Origin: Aestuariimicrobium sp. p3-SID1156
GTDB taxonomy: Bacteria > Actinomycetota > Actinomycetes > Propionibacteriales > Propionibacteriaceae
DNA length: 64,000 nucleotides
Assembly: GCF_025144225.1 (NCBI RefSeq)
Contig: NZ_JALXXB010000012.1
Span: 1-64,000, forward strand
Direction: 5' to 3'
The position numbers and the translations under genes were made by a program. A model generated the notes under the pieces. It was not told where the DNA came from. It saw only the letters and a program-made list of their open reading frames with translations, and ran no database searches. Each line of letters opens with the position of its first letter. The first letter of the stretch is position 1. Of this stretch, positions 63,646 through 64,000 are shown piece after piece.

Positions 63646-64000
63646 TCACTTACCAGCCTTTCCAACCTTGCGACGGACGTGCTCGCCCGCGTAGCGAACA
63701 CCCTTGCCCTTGTAGGGCTCGGGCTTGCGCAGCTTGCGGATATTGGCCGCAACCTCGCCGACGACCTGCTTGTCGATGCCCTGGACCGAGAACTTGGTCG
63801 GGGACTCGACAGCGAAGGTGACGCCCTCGGGGGCGTTGACCACGACGGGGTGGCTGAAGCCCAGTGCGAACTCCAGCTGGGTCGGGCCCTTCGACATGAC
63901 GCGGTAACCGACGCCGACGATCTCGAGCTTCTTCTCATAGCCCTCGGTGACACCGGTGACCATGTTGGAGACCAGCGTGCGGGTCAGGCCGTGCAGCGCA
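63646..64000 (-). CDS. rplF: 50S ribosomal protein L6, C-terminal part
   Basis: The frame runs out of the right edge, so only the last two thirds are present. It reads [20 protein letters not shown], then [14 protein letters not shown], and ends [20 protein letters not shown] plus KAGK, which is unmistakably L6. The methionine near 63963 is internal, not the start. Confidence 0.96.
   Translation of the reverse strand, partial: ALHGLTRTLVSNMVTGVTEGYEKKLEIVGVGYRVMSKGPTQLEFALGFSHPVVVNAPEGVTFAVESPTKFSVQGIDKQVVGEVAANIRKLRKPEPYKGKGVRYAGEHVRRKVGKAGK

Overview
The window is high-GC, gene-dense DNA from a Gram-positive actinobacterium. Several traits point to the Propionibacteriaceae or a close relative, although this placement is inferred from gene content and not from a database search: lipoprotein and Tat-like signals, GTG/TTG starts with TAnnnT -10 boxes (some apparently leaderless), a PimC-like mannosyltransferase, fused ECF and Opp ATPases, B12-dependent methionine synthesis and the 'MAVYTLPDLPYDYGAL' superoxide dismutase. 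No phage, insertion sequence, CRISPR array, tRNA or rRNA gene was seen.

Layout. 1-2.4 kb: end of a DUF222/HNH nuclease gene, then NAD(P)HX repair (nnr) and acpS. 2.5-8.3 kb: a SAM-I riboswitch followed by metB-metH and a divergent metF-like gene. 8.4-14.4 kb: a GNAT protein, glmS, coaA, glmM and a TerC protein. 14.6-19.8 kb: rplM-rpsI, a GH125 exo-mannosidase overlapping trmB-truA-rsmC-like methyltransferase, then csbD. 19.9-27.0 kb: a predicted vitamin B12 capture and uptake locus. 27.1-32.2 kb: sodA, a frameshifted serine hydrolase, duplicated gene-tail remnants, an atypical exported protein, a transglutaminase-like protein and a PimC-like glycosyltransferase. 32.2-38.3 kb: a ROK regulator divergent from a sugar ABC importer and an alpha-glucosidase. 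38.3-49.8 kb and 62.0-64.0 kb: pieces of the S10/spc/alpha ribosomal supercluster (rplQ-rpoA-rpsD-rpsK-rpsM-rpmJ-infA; map-adk-secY; rplO-rpmD-rpsE-rplR-rplF). These pieces are separated by a GNAT/peptidase/YigZ block and by 50.1-61.9 kb, which holds an Opp-type peptide importer, pntA-pntB transhydrogenase and an amino-acid permease.

The most interesting part is 19.9-27.0 kb. Two secreted proteins have alpha/alpha-barrel (prenyltransferase-like) repeats, and a third carries a DUF4430/transcobalamin-C-terminal-like domain on a Pro/Thr-rich membrane-anchored stalk. Animal intrinsic factor, transcobalamin and haptocorrin combine these same two domains in one chain. A cobalamin riboswitch precedes the second barrel gene and is followed without a break by the DUF4430 gene, an ECF T component, a fused ECF double ATPase and an S component. 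I read this as a bacterial, two-chain, intrinsic-factor-like surface B12 receptor feeding an ECF importer. B12 would in turn feed MetH, whose operon is under SAM control in the same window.
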